Assembly: GCF_035582795.1 (NCBI RefSeq)
Contig: NC_134373.1
Coordinates: forward strand, 29,110,501-29,174,500
Length of the DNA: 64,000 nucleotides
DNA from: Mycteria americana
Lineage: Eukaryota; Chordata; Aves; Ciconiiformes; Ciconiidae
Direction of reading: 5' to 3'
Positions 36,355 through 48,722 of this stretch are shown here, piece after piece; the stretch's first letter is position 1, and every line of letters begins with the position of its first letter. The position numbers and the translations under genes are program-made. The notes under the pieces are model-generated. The model had not been told where the DNA came from and ran no database searches. It worked only from the letters and a program-made list of their open reading frames with translations.

Positions 36355-39300
36355 ATGACTTTGGTTTCAAATATAACTCCTTATGTTAAATGTCAGCACG
36401 TATTGATATGTGGCTGTGGATTAGGGCCTCAGCTATTAAATCCTTTAAGGCATAACTGCTGTATCTGTACCACTTTCATACCACAGTCTGCTGACACAAC
36501 AGAAAAAAGAACAAAAATGGTATTGGGCATTCCTAACTTTTCTATTTATAACTGGAGTATACTTGGATGCATGAATATCTCAGATTTCTACTTCAATAAA
36601 TTAAGGAGAGAATATTTATACTAAACATCACTGGAAAATTAATTACCTTTAGAGGTCCAATTAATGTCTAAATTATTCCTGCTTGTCTGTGATATCAATG
36701 ATCTTCATTTTGGTAGTAAGTTTAATTTGTAATATGTAAAACCATTGTGCTGGCATTTTTTTAAATGAAATGGCTAAATGCAGAAAAAATTATAGGTGCC
36801 CTGAAAAATATGCTCATTTATAAAACTGAGCTTATTAACCTTGATTAGATCCATTGCTTACAGGGTATGTCCATTGTCTCATACTGAGTTCTTACAAGAT
36901 TTGTGAGAAAAAGTGAGTATGCAGGGGAGAACTTATGAATAGCTCCTGTGAGAAAGATGCCAATCTGTGAGTCTAAACCACATAGGACCCCAAAGAACCC
37001 CCACTTACAGAGGACCATCCTCATGACAGACATCAGTAGGAATGCTCTCTTAGTAGCCCCTTATTCAGGACTACTTATTTTTAATTTCAGAAACATGGAC
37101 ATAACTGCATGAATGATTTATTTGTTTTTATTCTTCTTCTCATGAAGCACCTAATGATAGATATAGGAGAATTCAATCTTATTTTGCAGCATTTAGTGGA
37201 AGGTTTTAGGTTTCTTTGTTTTTCCCTGCATCCAATTAAAGAGTAGATGATAGGACGCTGAATAATTGAGGAAGAGAGAAGCATTACGGTGAAAAAGTGT
37301 TGGGCACTTCCAACAGTGGAGTACAGAAAATAGCAGATTTTTCTGTCCTTAAATTCTTCTTGCCATGGCAGTTTAAGTAGGGACTACAGTTTCTGTTTAA
37401 GAAAATAAACTAAAAAGGTTTCAAATCCTTTGAACCATCACTGAAATGCCAGAAGATGGCTTATAATACAAATGTGAAGACATTTATTCAAGGGATCCCC
37501 AATTCACAGCCAGATCACTTCCACAATGAGCTGTACATGATTTCTTTTTACCTTAGTAGTTGCTTTTATATATAGATTTCAATTATTTTTAACTTTAATG
37601 ATTCATTACCATAATGGGAGAGTGTTTAATCAGAAGAATGTTCTCCAAGTCAAATGCAGATTGCAAACCCACACTCACCAAAACTGGAGGGTTTTCAAGG
37701 ACCTCACATTCTGTCAGGCTCACCCACTTAGTTTAATCATGCAAGTAACTAATGGGGTTAGTGTAAGAGGAAAATTCAGGCTGAGTATCCAGAAGGGAAA
37801 AACAATAATCTGGACAGTGGAGATGCACTGAGCCATGAAATTAGCCTCCCTCAGGGATGTGGAAGAAACAAGAAAATTCTAAAATACCAGAAAGTTGCTG
37901 TGAGGCAGGGAGCTAGATAGAGGGATCTGAGATCTCAGACAGGCACCCTCTGTCTGACTCCTGGAGTGATTTAACACGTTATTGTGCTTTCTCTCCTGCC
38001 AGATAGGATCACCTCCAGAGCAGAATCAGAAGGCAAATGAGAGGTTTATCAACTTCAATACCCAGCCTTACTTCCTAGGTTGAACAGCTGATAAAATGGG
38101 GTTAAGCTCATGGGTCAGGCTGTCAGTCAGTGCATGTGACGTGTAGGCTCCTTCTGGATTATGTCAAGCCTTCCTTATAGTGTGGGGGAGGAGAGACAGG
38201 GGCAAGCTTAGGAAAAATAACATTTTAAACCTCCCTGGAAAGATTTGTCAGAGGACACCTGTCAGACCCCTGACAGTTTTCGGGTTTTTCTTCCATTTTT
38301 GACTCCCACAATAGCTTAAAACTACAAAAAGAATAACGAGGAAAAAAATAGGCTGACATACATGTCTCCCAAGATAGAGAAATAAAAATAGATTTAAATA
38401 AGCCAGGGTAAATAAAATTGTTAAAGGCAAATTCACACAAATTATCTCCCACCCACTTCTGAGTTGGTCCCCCATATTTAAAGACTTCCTCTATCCCAAG
38501 TGCTCTGGTGATGGCTGGAACAACTATTCTTGGCTCTATTTCCTTCCTTCACACACTTTATTGGGTAAGAAAAGATGCCAAAAAGTGGGAGTTTTATGAA
38601 AGCAATCATAAAATGTTATGGGTAATGCTAAACAAATTATGTGTTACTCTACAAAAATGGCCCTTTCTTTGGGTAAAAAACAACAGCTGCCTGAGAGAGA
38701 TCAGGTTACCTCTCTCAAAGCGATAATAAACCTACTACCAAGGGCTATAGCTGGCAACAGTGGAGGCTGTGGAAAGTCAACATCGTTGAAGCTGCTTTCC
38801 TGACAGCAATTTCTGAAAAGCTAATAGTGATTTGATATCTGGATGTCCCAACCTGCAAAATGTCTTTCCACACATAAATGAAGTCCAGTGTCCTACCCTG
38901 GGATTCAGGAGACCTCAGTTCATTGCTTCTTTTTGTCCCGTACCTGCAGGGACCTGTACTAATACGTTTTCCTCTTGGTCTTTCAAGTTTATTACTGCTT
39001 TACCAAGCAGGAACTACCCCTGCTCTCCCCTCTGTATACCGTCTAACATGATGGGACCAATTAATCAGGACCACTACACAGTTACTATAAAAGATACTTT
39101 AAACAATATTTGGGCTGCTGGGTGTTATGGCTTTTTTTCCCCTGTTTTTGTTGTTGTTGCTTTGTTTTGTGTATGTTATTCAGGCATATTGCAGGCAGTT
39201 TATAAAGCTATGGAAAGTAGTTCAATAAAATCCAGCTCTGACAGTCAGCATAAGCCCTTTCTATATCCAGCCTACCATTCTCTTAGACCACAACTATAAC

Positions 39301-40358
39301 ACTACTATGGACAGTTCTGGAGTATCATTCCTCTGAACACAATGGAATTTTAAGTGAGACTTCTGCAGTATTTAAAGTACCTGGGTGCACAATCTTAAAA
39401 ACTTCCATTTAGCTGGCACCAAAATTTGGAGGTGAAGTGCTTTGGTTGTCTCAAGTTCTGTTTCTCCATATGTTAAGCTAAAAAATGCTTCCGGTCTGAC
39501 TCACACAAGGAGTATCTAGTTCCTCAGCCCTTCGTGGTCCACGCATTAGGCATTTCTCCAAGTATCACATAGAAACACCCAATTCAGCAAATGTTGTTGG
39601 TGCTCATCTACCACACAGCAGTATACACAACATGCACCCATCTAAAGTATTCTCCAGTTACACCATAGAGCTGAAAAGGAGGGGATGGGGATTTAACTCT
39701 TCTTTTTGAGATGCAAATCCACTCTTCTTGAGAGTGCAATAACTACTTATCAACTGGCTAATGTGAGTTGGCATTTTCAATTTCTCCTGTAAAAACCTAT
39801 TCCACATTGCACAAAAGACTGGAGGAAATGGGAGAGAGTGCAGCAGAGCCTGACTCCATGTTCTCGTGATAGGCACTCACCTGGAAACAGAGAAATGTGG
39901 GTCTCTATCTTCTCTAAAAGTACTGTTTATGCATTTCATTCCATGACTGTTTAATGCAAAAGATATAAAATTAGGAGGCCATGAAGCATTAATTAATTTA
40001 TAACCATTGTTCACTGGGTTTCCTCCTCTGAGAGTAGAACATTTTGTGCTATGGAATATGAATGACAAGTGCTGCTTCCCTACCCTCTCTCTGTTTCCTC
40101 TGCTTCCAGTTTCACCAGGTCACAAGTCTTTTACCTACACTTAACATTTCTTAGACCTTCACAGTGCTTCAGCGCCAGCCTGTTTCAGGTTACCCTGTAA
40201 AAGCCAAGTGTGGAGAGCAAAGAGTGCAATAGCATGGCAGATAAATAAAGGGAGTTTCCAAGGGCAATGCTTCTGGCAAGTGACTTTTTAGAAGCACCAT
40301 AAAAAATTCACAGTTCATCTTAGCAAATTTAGTATCTACCTGTGAAGCTATTAAGCTG

Positions 40359-40914
40359 TGTCGTGGTTTAACCCGGCAGGCAGCTAAACACCACACAGCC
40401 ATTTGCTCACTCCCCCTGCAGTGGGATGGGGGAGAGAATTGGAAAAAAGGTAAAACTCGTGGGTTGAGATAAAGACAATTTAATAGGACAGAAAAGGAAG
40501 GGAAAATAATAATGATAAAAGAATACACAAAACAAGTGACACACAATGCAATTTCTCACCACCCGCTGACTGATGCCTACCCAGCTCCCGAGCAGCGGCT
40601 GCGCCCCCCCCCCCCAGCCAACTCCCCCCAGGTTTTTTTGTTCAGCATGACACCATATGGTATGGAACAGCCCTTTGGCCAGTTGGGGTCAGCTGTCCTG
40701 GCTGTGCCCCCTCCCAGCTTCTTGTGCACCTCCGGCCTCCTCACTGGCAGGGCAGTGTGAGAAGCTGAAAAGTCCTTGACTTAGTGTAAGCACTGGTCAG
40801 CCACAACTAAAACATCAGTGTGTTATCAACATTATTCTCATCCTAAATCCAAAACACAGCACTATGCCAGCTACTAGGAAGAAAATTAACTCTATCCCAG
40901 CTGAAACCGGGACA
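40359..40914 (-). mobile_element. Solo LTR, class III (ERVL-like) endogenous retrovirus, 556 bp
   Basis: A complete solo LTR. On the + strand it begins TGTCGTGGTTTAACCCGGCA and ends CAGCTGAAACCGGGACA, so it has TG..CA termini. It is flanked by a perfect 5-bp target duplication, AGCTG, at 40354-40358 and 40915-40919. Five bases is the size made by ERVL-type integrases. The sense strand is minus: read that way it has a polyadenylation signal ATTAAA (complement of 40479-40484) followed by GTCTTTATCTCAACCCACGA, the conserved R/U5 string shared with the LTR at 43660. The TATA position of that other LTR is replaced here by an A-run. A C12 run lies at 40604-40615. No internal retroviral genes lie beside it, so it formed by recombination between the two LTRs of a provirus. 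Confidence 0.93.
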
Positions 40915-43659
40915 AGCTGTAACAAGGAACACCTCTGTGGGCATTCCTTCCCTTCAGGGTAATCCCTGCCATTGTTGCAAATTCTAAATGATTTAAATGA
41001 TAAACATTCACAAATTCTGAAAAGCAGGATTGACCATGAAATTCCAGAGCAAAGTTATGCTTTATTGGCATGATGTAAAGTGCAGAAATACACATTGTTG
41101 TCAGGATAAAAAAAAAGCTCAATTTTCCAAGCCTTTTTGCCTTGCACTGATACAGCCACATCTCTTCAGTGTAATAGTCTGTCCTCCTTTTCTTGTAATT
41201 CGTTCTGGCCTCTTATAAGAAATGAAGAGAATTTTATTCTCTTTGCTCACTAGTTTGTGTGTGTTCCTTCATCATTAAGAGGGGGTTAGGAGTGTTACCC
41301 TCATGAAAGTCATACTTTAAGACACAGACCATGACCTTAAGCCCACTGAGTAACTGTTGAGAGTGAGCTATACTTCTGCCACTAAAAGTAGATGAAGGTG
41401 TGGTGCAAGGGCTATGTAAAGGACATGAATCCTTTAGTTTGCAGATATTAATATGATTTTGCTTTTATTGGTATAATCAAACCTTTAGCTTTTGCTGTCC
41501 ATACAAGGAGTGGAAGAAGCAGTAAATGAATTAAACCATTTGAAGTGTAGGAGCAAGAAAAAGTAAGGAATCATGGTATTTGCTTGTAACATTCATATAG
41601 CTTCTATTTTATGGAATCACTCCTGTGGTAATTTTTTTCTGTTTTCTAACTATGTAGCATAAAGCAGGAGATGCTGTAGGTTCTATCTGTATCTTAACTC
41701 TGGAAAAATTTTGAAATGTTCCTTTTTCTAATGTTATAGGGAAGAGATATTTAATTCTTATTATTGCCTGCTTCATTTCTGTTTCAAATTATTTGTTCTA
41801 ATATGTTAGTAATTCAACGGGAGCCTATTTTGTGACGTTAAACTTGTTGTGAAAAAGGAAGACCTCAGTCCCATGAAAAATTTGAGTGGTGAGAAAAAAA
41901 CTTTGGCAACTGGAGGGAAAAGTTCTTTCCTTAGTTGACATACTGCAGTGCTTGAGCCCTAGTCTCAGCCAAGAAGGAAAACCTCTCTTGGTCTTCATAA
42001 AAAGATTGGGATTTATTTTTTTACTGCAAAGATTCATTTTTCACCCTTTCTTTGTGGAGAGTATAATTAGAAACACATGTATGCTCACTAATAATTTGCA
42101 CACACTGGAAGAGCAGTTATATTAGTCAGTGAGCAGTTAGTTACTGGTAGGTATTCAGCTGCACTCATTATTATGTGCAATGCAATGAATCTGCAGTACC
42201 TTATATTGGTACAGACAATTTATATCGCTATTGTTTCTTTCATGGATTGACTAACCTTTACCAAACTTGTGCAGCCATCCTGGGTAAGCAGCTAATTCTT
42301 TATCATCAATGACAGACAGAGGAAGAGAAAGTTAAGACAGAAAAATAGCTATAAATTAGCAAGCATGTGAGGTATACTAGGGAACACTGAGGCAGACATC
42401 ACCTAAACAATACGCTGTTGAAGACAACTGATCTACACTGATTTTGTCAGCTACAGGGTTGTGCTGCTTGACCCTAATGCAAACATACCAAATTTGTCAC
42501 CTGTTGCAGGAAGCAATTTATTATTTTAAACCACTACATTTCTTCAAAACAAGAGCTGGAAGGAGTCATTAAAGATTTCTTGCAATGAGATATAAAAGTC
42601 AGGTCTGCAAGTCCATTTTTTCTACCCACATAAATCAAGCTTATAAAGTAAAGATCAGAGAGAAGCTTGTATAGACATATTAGTCTTGGACAAACTGGAC
42701 TTAAAAACAGAAGCGATAAATACAGCCCATGGAAATCAGCATTGTCTAGAAGTCTGCATATTTACCTAGGATCCTGGGTACTTTTTACAGCCCAGGCTGA
42801 ATGCCACACTCTTTCAGCTATGCTGTTATTAATATTGTGCTAACGTGGAAAACTGTCTCAAATACAACTTAACAAGTAGTCCCACATTCCTCAGAAACAA
42901 CATTAGTGAGCAGGGATTTGCGATAGTTTTCTTCTCAGAAATAGTTCTGAAATCTGATTAATACAGCCAGCCAGCCAGTTCTTCCTCCCACATACACATT
43001 TTGGGTAGACTGAAGTGCTTTGCTTGATCTGAAGGAAAACTTTCCTGTTCTGAACATCCATTTATTTAAAAACTGCAGTTGCAGGAATTTCTAAATAGGA
43101 TGTCATTTCAGAGAAACAAAACCATTTGACTTAGAAAACATTACACAAATTTGAAAAAAACCACAAAGTTTTAAAAGTGATAAAGAGAAATGTTTTTCCT
43201 TCTCCAACTTTTTCAGTTTCTTTTTCATGGGCAGAAATAGGTCAGCCCAATGCCTCAAGGTTAGCAACATTTACATTCACCCACATTCATGCATATAATC
43301 CATAATGACAAAGGACTGTAGCTGAAACTGTCTCTGTTAAGAGGAATTTAAAACACCACAACCATATCCACCTAATAATTCTGATTAGTATTTTAGATAT
43401 TCTAAAGAGACTGTGAACCTGTTACTCATTTACACTGAGCTGGATAAACCCCTCTAGCCAGCTCTGCCAGTGAAATCAGAAGTTAGAAGCCTAAATCCCT
43501 TTGAGAGTCCTGGGCAAAGTTTCCTAATGTTGGAGAAAATCAGATTCAGTTTCTTAAAATGTAATGATTTTAATAATTCAATAAATGTCATAATTTATTT
43601 TCTTTTAGGATAACAAATATTAAGCAAGAGATATACTGCTCTTCCAGGACTCATACAGT
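40915..43659. other. Unique spacer between the two inverted LTRs
   Basis: About 2.75 kb of AT-rich unique DNA separates the LTRs. It has no gag, pro, pol or env similarity, which confirms that the LTRs are not the two ends of one provirus. Open frames are all under 90 codons. A run of CAGC units is at 42965-42978, and a short possible old repeat relic lies near 43484-43515. Confidence 0.8.
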
Positions 43660-44254
43660 TGTGCTGGTTTTGGCTGGGATAGAGTTAATTTTCTTCACAG
43701 TAGCTACTATGGAGCTATGTTTTGGATTTGTGCTGAAAACAGTGTTCATAATACAGGGATGTTTTCGCTATTGCTGAGCAGGGCTTACACAGAGTCAAGG
43801 CCTTTTCTGCTCCTCACCCCACCCCACCAGCCAGTAGGCTGGGGGGGCACAAGAAGCTGGGAGGGGACACGGCTGGGACAGCTGACCCCAACTGACCAAA
43901 GGGCTCTTCCATACCATATGGCGTCATGCTCAGCATATAAAGCTGGGGAAGAAGAAGGAAGGGGGGGACGTTTGGAGTGATGGCGTTTGTCTTTCCAAGT
44001 AACCGTTACAGGTGATGGAGCCCTGCTTTCCTGGAGATGGCTGAACACCTGCCTGCCCATGGGAAGTAGTGAATGAGTTCCTTGTTTTGCTTCGCTTGTG
44101 TGTACGGCTTTTGCTTTCCCTATTAAACTGTCTTTATCTCAACCCACGAGTTTTCTCACTTTTACTCCTCTGATTCTCTCCCCCACCCCATTGTGGGTGG
44201 AGTGAGCAAGCGGCTGTGTGGGGCTTAGTTGCTGGCTGGGGTTAAACCACAACA
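43660..44254 (+). mobile_element. Solo LTR, class III (ERVL-like) endogenous retrovirus, 595 bp
   Basis: A complete solo LTR with TG..CA termini: it begins TGTGCTGGTTTTGGCTGGGA and ends GGGGTTAAACCACAACA. Its perfect 5-bp target duplication is ACAGT (43655-43659 and 44255-44259). In sense orientation it carries a TATA box (TATAAA, 43936-43941), a polyadenylation signal ATTAAA (44122-44127) and the conserved string GTCTTTATCTCAACCCACGA after it. It shares its first ~270 bases and its last ~140 bases with the LTR at 40359-40914 (inverted), but the centre after the TATA region is different, so the two belong to different subfamilies. Promoter elements look better preserved here than in the other copy. 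There is no internal retroviral sequence. Confidence 0.94.
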
Positions 44255-45833
44255 ACAGTAATGAGTAAAAGAACTCAGAATGACACTACTCTAACCCATA
44301 TATCATAAATTCCGAAATAGGAATAAAAAAATTACCCCAAAAGCCTAAAAAATACATCATACACAAACAAAGCCATAATATTGCTAGCAATATGAGACAA
44401 GAGGTGCATATAAAGATTTCCTACAGTGAGACTGAAATGATCTGTTAAATATTTTACTCTAATGTCTTTTTTAACATTATTTTTTTCAAGTTTTTGCACA
44501 TTCGTCAGGGCTGAATTTGTTGCCTTTTAAGAGAGCCTGCAAACAACAGCAACTGTGCTTATTCTCTTTGTTCAGTCTTGGCTCTGTTAAAAAGAAAATC
44601 TACTCCCCACTTTCCCCTCTATTAATTTCTCAGCAGCTATGAGCAAACTTTCAATACTTTCACGATGTATAGTTTACTTCCAGAATTAGTCAAACTTTCT
44701 GGGTGGGAATGCGAGTATTAATGAAGCTTTGTGGCTGTTTCTGCAGACAGTCATAATTTGGAACAATGCATTATTTTGTTCCTGAATAATGAAGGAAATG
44801 GCTCGTAATGCAGCACATATATTTCCATACGTGTATGGGTGTGTGTGTTTGTGTGAGCATATAAAACTTGTGGTATTAGAAGCTAATAACTGATAACAGA
44901 ACCAAATTCTAATCCAGACAGTAATGTTCTGTCTACCTGATATCTCCTGCATTTTGAATTTGAATGCTATTCTCCACTCACTGTCCATACACAATCATGT
45001 AATTTGGATATGTTCTTTTAAATGGGTGGTATTTCAGTTGAAGTTAAAAGGTCATGGATATTTATTTTCAAAAAACTTTTGTGTAGATAATCAAGCAGTT
45101 TATTTCCTTTCCATCATCACTCATGAGACTGGTGTGATTTAACTTTCTGAGGTCTGAAAACACTTGCATTTCTTAGGAAAAAAATTTCCATTCAGCTCAG
45201 TGGAGGTAAGGAAGTTTTAAGGTAAAAGCCTTCTTTGACCATTGAAAAGAAGTCTGCAAATGGAGAAAATGCTAGTGTAGCCATTCAAAAACCCCACAAT
45301 GCAGTGTACACTGAGAAAGACCATCTAAGCACTTTCCAGAATACTGAATTGTGGGTCCCAACCTCAGAGATTCATTGCAGCCATTTTGTGGACAAAGTTA
45401 CAAGAACAAATCTTAAGATAATTTAGGGTTCTAACACTCTTGTGTCTTTCACCTCCCTACTTTTTCCAGCATGTTGGAATCAGATGCTTCAGGTGAGATC
45501 TCAGCTGAGAATATAATCAAGAGAGACATTCCCAGATTTGATTAACCTATGGCCCAAATGGGATATCGACAGAAGGATTTGGGTCAGTTGTCTCAGTTTA
45601 TATAGAAAACCAGAGTAAAAGCTGGAAATAAAAGTCAGTTTAAGTCCAAACCAGTTTATAACCATTGGACAGTGCAGCTTCCCACGTGACCTAATTGACA
45701 GCAGTGCAAGAGAGGAAATTGTGACGCTCAATCTTCAAGCTGATACTATGCCAGAGAGTTTAGTATTTGTTCATTTCAACGTGCTTCTTCTTTTATTGCC
45801 TTTTCGCCTTGTTACTTGTCACAGAGACTAAGG

Positions 45834-45847
45834 CATATGGCCATATG
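45834..45847. repeat. 14-bp perfect palindrome
   Basis: CATATGGCCATATG is its own reverse complement and is embedded in a longer imperfect inverted repeat (AAGG...CCTT flanks). It is short enough to occur by chance in 64 kb only rarely, but it has no assigned role. Confidence 0.9.
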
Positions 45848-48644
45848 TGTGCCTTTTCAGATAGTCCCTTCAGATTACACCAGTTGCACATTAAGACAAA
45901 AGCCAACAGCCTGTGGAAATAACCTGCACCACTGTGTTGCTTACAATGATGAGCAAAGACCTTCAATCCCAAATGTACCTGAGCACTGCACTTAGGTGAT
46001 GCCAGTTCTAAGGATACTGACCATAAATAATGAGACTGAGGCCAGTTATTTATTCCACTTATCAAGCTTGCATTGATGAGAAGGTAAAGATTTTGAGCTC
46101 CTACCTTTCCTTACAGTGGTGTTTTAAGGAATGATCCCTGAGCTAACTATACTGATGTTTCTCAACTGCTGGGTCAAAAAAGATGATCAGAGTCATAAGG
46201 CATTGGAAATATTATGAATCTATAGCAGAAAGAAAAATTCATTCCCAAAGTATTCATATCCTTCAGGGGCCAAGTGCTCTCTGTAACCTCTCATAAATAG
46301 CGTTAGCATTGTTACCATGCACACCTTCTATTCTCCCCTTAATAAGAAATAAGTAAATCTGGAAGCAAGTAGAAACAGAATTACATAATGCTCTTTTGCT
46401 CTGTTCTTTCTGTTGTGTTTTTTTTATTCATTGCCAGCATTTCTGTGTGAAACATGAAATACTCTCATTCCCACCTTTTCCCATCAAATATAAATGAATG
46501 CTAGTTAAAAAGGGGAAGTATATTAACTCAGTGTTAGTAGTTTAGTGAAAGAAAAATCTCTTACCCATGTTGAACAACACTTCTAAAATCTCTATATGCA
46601 ACAGGTTAGAAGACCAAAGACCAAAGCAAGAGGAAAAGAATCCTGAGGTTGCAAATTCGTCATCTGTGATGGCAAAAGCCAGGCTAGCCAGGCAAAAAAT
46701 CATGTTTGCTACATAAAAGCAACTTATTCATTTATAATGAAGAAGAGGAAACAACCACAGGAACAAACAACAACAAAACCAATAAACATGCAAATTCCTA
46801 ACTCTGCCTTCAAAATATATTCAATTTTAAAACCTGTTTATCCTTCAGACCAGCTGAGGAAACACGAGAGAGAAAGAAAAAAAAAATGTAATCTCTAGCT
46901 TTAAGAAATTGCTTATGGAAAATGCTCAAGCTGATGAGACTATTGAGTGAATAAGATGAGTTCATAATACAATTTGTGCCTGTTTGGTAATGACACTAAA
47001 GATGTAGAATAAAAACCAAGAACAATCATTCAGCAATTCAAGCATAGTCAAGGCTTATTTATTTATCTTTTTAATGCTTTTTTGCTGGTGCCAGACTTCC
47101 TCCAGAAATTAGGTGGATTGAATGAAGCTGGACAGTGCAGAGTTTTAGTCTAAGAAACATATACCACTTACATCCTCTTCCCGTGGGTGCTCAATTATTA
47201 TTGAAGTTTGGAGGAAAAATTTTCTGAGGTGTTTTCAAAAGGAAGCAGTGAACCAGGCTACAGACTGCTTTGCACCTGGGAGCTATGAAGGCACCTTGGC
47301 TGCTGCATGAGATACTAAGCAGAAGGTGAGAAAGTGAATATGATCTTTAAGTAGGTATTGAAATAACAAAGATAGATCCAAATTGTACTTCTTCAAGGCT
47401 ACAGAGAAAGTCGAGAGTCAAAGCTTTCTTTTGGCTGTTGAATGGGGTGGATCTGCTTTATGATACAGACATCTCCAAAGGGTAGAGAGAGTCAGTTTAA
47501 GCACTTTTGGTTAGTTACTTTTTTTTGCAAATTCTGAAGTCTTTTGCGGTATGGCAAATGTTTCAGTAGGAATTCACCCCATCTAAATGCAATTGCTTAA
47601 TAGGCAGCCACTTTCTGCTGATTGATTAGAGAGTGAGCTGATACATGGTGGGAGAGTCTTTTCACTTGATGGTAGACACCTAGTTTAAGATGTGACGGTT
47701 CATTTTCTGTAATGCCTTTCTCTCCCCACTGACTACAACAGGAGCCTGTTTGACAGGCTCTGACTGGACATCTTTCAGGCAGACAAGATGAATCCCCCCG
47801 CTCTTTGGCTCAGGCTGGATGTGATTCATCATGTCCAGCTGTAGCCAGACCTCACTTTGCTTCTCCTTTACTTGTGCCTGCTGACTTGCACCTGCCAGGG
47901 AAAGCTTGCTGGTTGAAGATGAAGCCCAGATGAAGAGAGCTGAGGGAAGGATGAGTCCAGTTTTTATCACATTGCAATGGTTTGGTGTTCATACACTGGC
48001 TGTGTAAGTGAAAGCTTCCCTGTGCTATTTGCATCCCTCCTCACCTTCAGTGGCTTCACGGTGATTTTCAGGAGGGAAATTCATACCCTCATGGATGTGG
48101 TTGATGACTCCAAGGATTGATGCAGAAGAGTGATTGTTATTGCTACGGTCTCAGGGAAGCCCCAGGAGCACAGATATAGGGTACTTTATATGTCTGTCAC
48201 ACTGAGGCAGAATCACAAAACTTGTCTAGACTTTCTTGTGTCTAGTAGCAGGTGACTTCTGTGCGAAACAAGCCGATACTGGAGGTAAATAAAATAACAT
48301 GCTGGTTATCAATAGAGGCGTTCAAGTGATGCCATTTAGAATCCTGACTAAGAAAAACTGCAGCTAAGAAAAGTTGTGAGACCAATCCTTAACTATTAAG
48401 CACCAATACAGATAATATGGGGGCAGATTATTTCTGATCTTTTTTGGTTATTCCCTGAGGCCAGTGTTCCAAATTAAACTGTTTGCACTCCACAGAATAT
48501 GTAGACCTGAATCATTTGAAAGGATAGCTAGAGCAACTATCTGCTTCAATATTTTATAATAGCTTTTCTATTAAAAGATAAGTAGAGAGGTCTGTGAGAA
48601 AGAATACAAAAGTAGAAATCATGCAGTGCTGGTTTTTAGACCTC

Positions 48645-48722
48645 ATTCTTCCACTGACTTTTTTTTTCTTTGGTTTTGGGCAAATCACTTCAATTGCATC
48701 TTTTAGTATCCCTAATTATAAA
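48645..48722. repeat. Possible MIR-type SINE core relic
   Basis: The run contains TTCCACTGACTT, a T-run, then TTTTGGGCAAATCACTTCAA and later TAGTATCCCTAATTATAAAC. This parallels the MIR core and right part (CCACTTACT..GACCTTGGGCAAATCACTTAA..CAGTTTCCCTATTTGTAAA). Old MIR copies do exist in bird genomes. The T-run insertion and mismatches make this tentative. Confidence 0.35.

Larger units (their letters stand above)
28457..40358. other. Non-coding stretch, about 11.9 kb
   Basis: No supported gene. Open frames reach 155 codons (38832-39299, + strand) and 118 codons (30786-31142, - strand); neither shows a domain or signal I recognise. A possible 55-nt minus-strand exon at 29270-29324 is described in the findings. 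Somewhat GC- and CpG-richer stretches lie at 33600-34080 and 35340-35520. Two small tandem duplications and one AT-rich tract are listed separately. Confidence 0.6.

Noticed and set aside
38832..39299. 155-codon + strand open frame, the longest outside CR1
   Set aside because: The translation has no domain, no signal peptide and no homopolymer or repeat logic, and the frame lacks splice or promoter context. A frame of this length is expected by chance on six frames of 64 kb.
43484..43515. Old repeat-like AAGCCTAAATCCCTTTGAGA
   Set aside because: It resembles part of a common sauropsid repeat but is too short to be certain.
40359..44254. One provirus with two LTRs
   Set aside because: The LTRs face opposite ways, have different target duplications and have no retroviral genes between them, so they are two solo LTRs.
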